Shown here piece by piece: positions 5,641 to 5,693 of a stretch of DNA of 5,693 nucleotides. The position numbers were made by a program, and so were the translations under genes. The stretch's first letter is position 1, and the number at the start of each line of letters is the position of its first letter. This DNA is from an uncultured Roseburia sp. (GTDB taxonomy: Bacteria; Bacillota; Clostridia; Lachnospirales; Lachnospiraceae). Under the pieces are notes generated by a model, which searched no databases, was not told the DNA's origin, and saw nothing but the letters and a program-made list of their open reading frames with translations. The stretch covers positions 1-5,693 of the forward strand of contig CANODN010000148.1 in the NCBI GenBank assembly GCA_947564765.1, written 5' to 3'.

Positions 5641-5693
5641 GGAGAAGTATCGAAGTGGTCATAACGAGGCGGTCTTGAAAACCGTTTGTCCGA
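5641..5693 (+). tRNA. tRNA-Ser(UGA), 5' part, cut by the window edge
   Basis: The sequence from 5641 gives the acceptor strand GGAGAAG (5641-5647), TA at positions 8-9, a D-stem of TCG (5650-5652) with CGA (5665-5667), and an anticodon stem GCGGT (5669-5673) with ACCGT (5681-5685). The 7-nt loop CTTGAAA holds anticodon TGA at 5676-5678, which reads serine UCA and related UCN codons. The long variable arm expected of a class II serine tRNA begins at about 5686 and the gene continues past the window. A36 followed by A37 suits i6A-type modification rather than t6A, so this tRNA is not a TsaD substrate. Whether CCA is encoded cannot be seen. Confidence 0.92.

Overview
The window looks like a chromosomal housekeeping locus of a low-to-moderate GC Firmicute, most likely a Lachnospiraceae-type member of Clostridia. 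I infer this from the strong AGGAGG-type ribosome binding sites, the sigma-A-like promoter with an extended -10, the densely overlapping gene chain, and proteins that resemble gut Lachnospiraceae versions. No database search was possible. All genes are on the + strand. I see no mobile element, CRISPR array, phage gene, defence gene or broken gene.

Layout. Positions 1-232 are non-coding. They hold AT-rich inverted repeats, a good promoter (71-99) and a roughly 125-nt leader with a clear hairpin (182-208). Then come eight genes: a two-helix membrane protein with a YcxB-like domain (233-730), tsaE (741-1178), tsaB (1175-1885), rimI (1872-2321), a ribonuclease Z homologue (rnz, start most likely 2384, end 3301), a membrane-anchored protein of unknown function (3298-3867), tsaD (3860-4888) and ispD (4888-5586). 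A second promoter overlaps the end of ispD and probably drives a tRNA-Ser(UGA) gene that begins at 5641 and runs off the window.

How the genes fit together. TsaE, TsaB and TsaD form the complex that transfers threonylcarbamoyl to A37 of tRNAs reading ANN codons (t6A). The TsaC/Sua5 enzyme that makes the threonylcarbamoyl-AMP donor is not in the window. RimI acetylates ribosomal protein bS18 and often lies beside tsaB. RNase Z cuts tRNA precursors at the 3' end. The core is therefore a tRNA-maturation and translation operon, with an isoprenoid gene (ispD) and two membrane proteins of unknown role attached. Most neighbours overlap by 1 to 14 nt, which points to one transcript and translational coupling.

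The most notable points are the leader hairpin, whose 5' arm could instead pair with the ribosome binding site of the first gene; the two possible starts of rnz; the uncharacterised membrane-anchored protein wedged between rnz and tsaD; and the tRNA promoter nested in the ispD coding end with no visible terminator between. I found no convincing previously undescribed system here.
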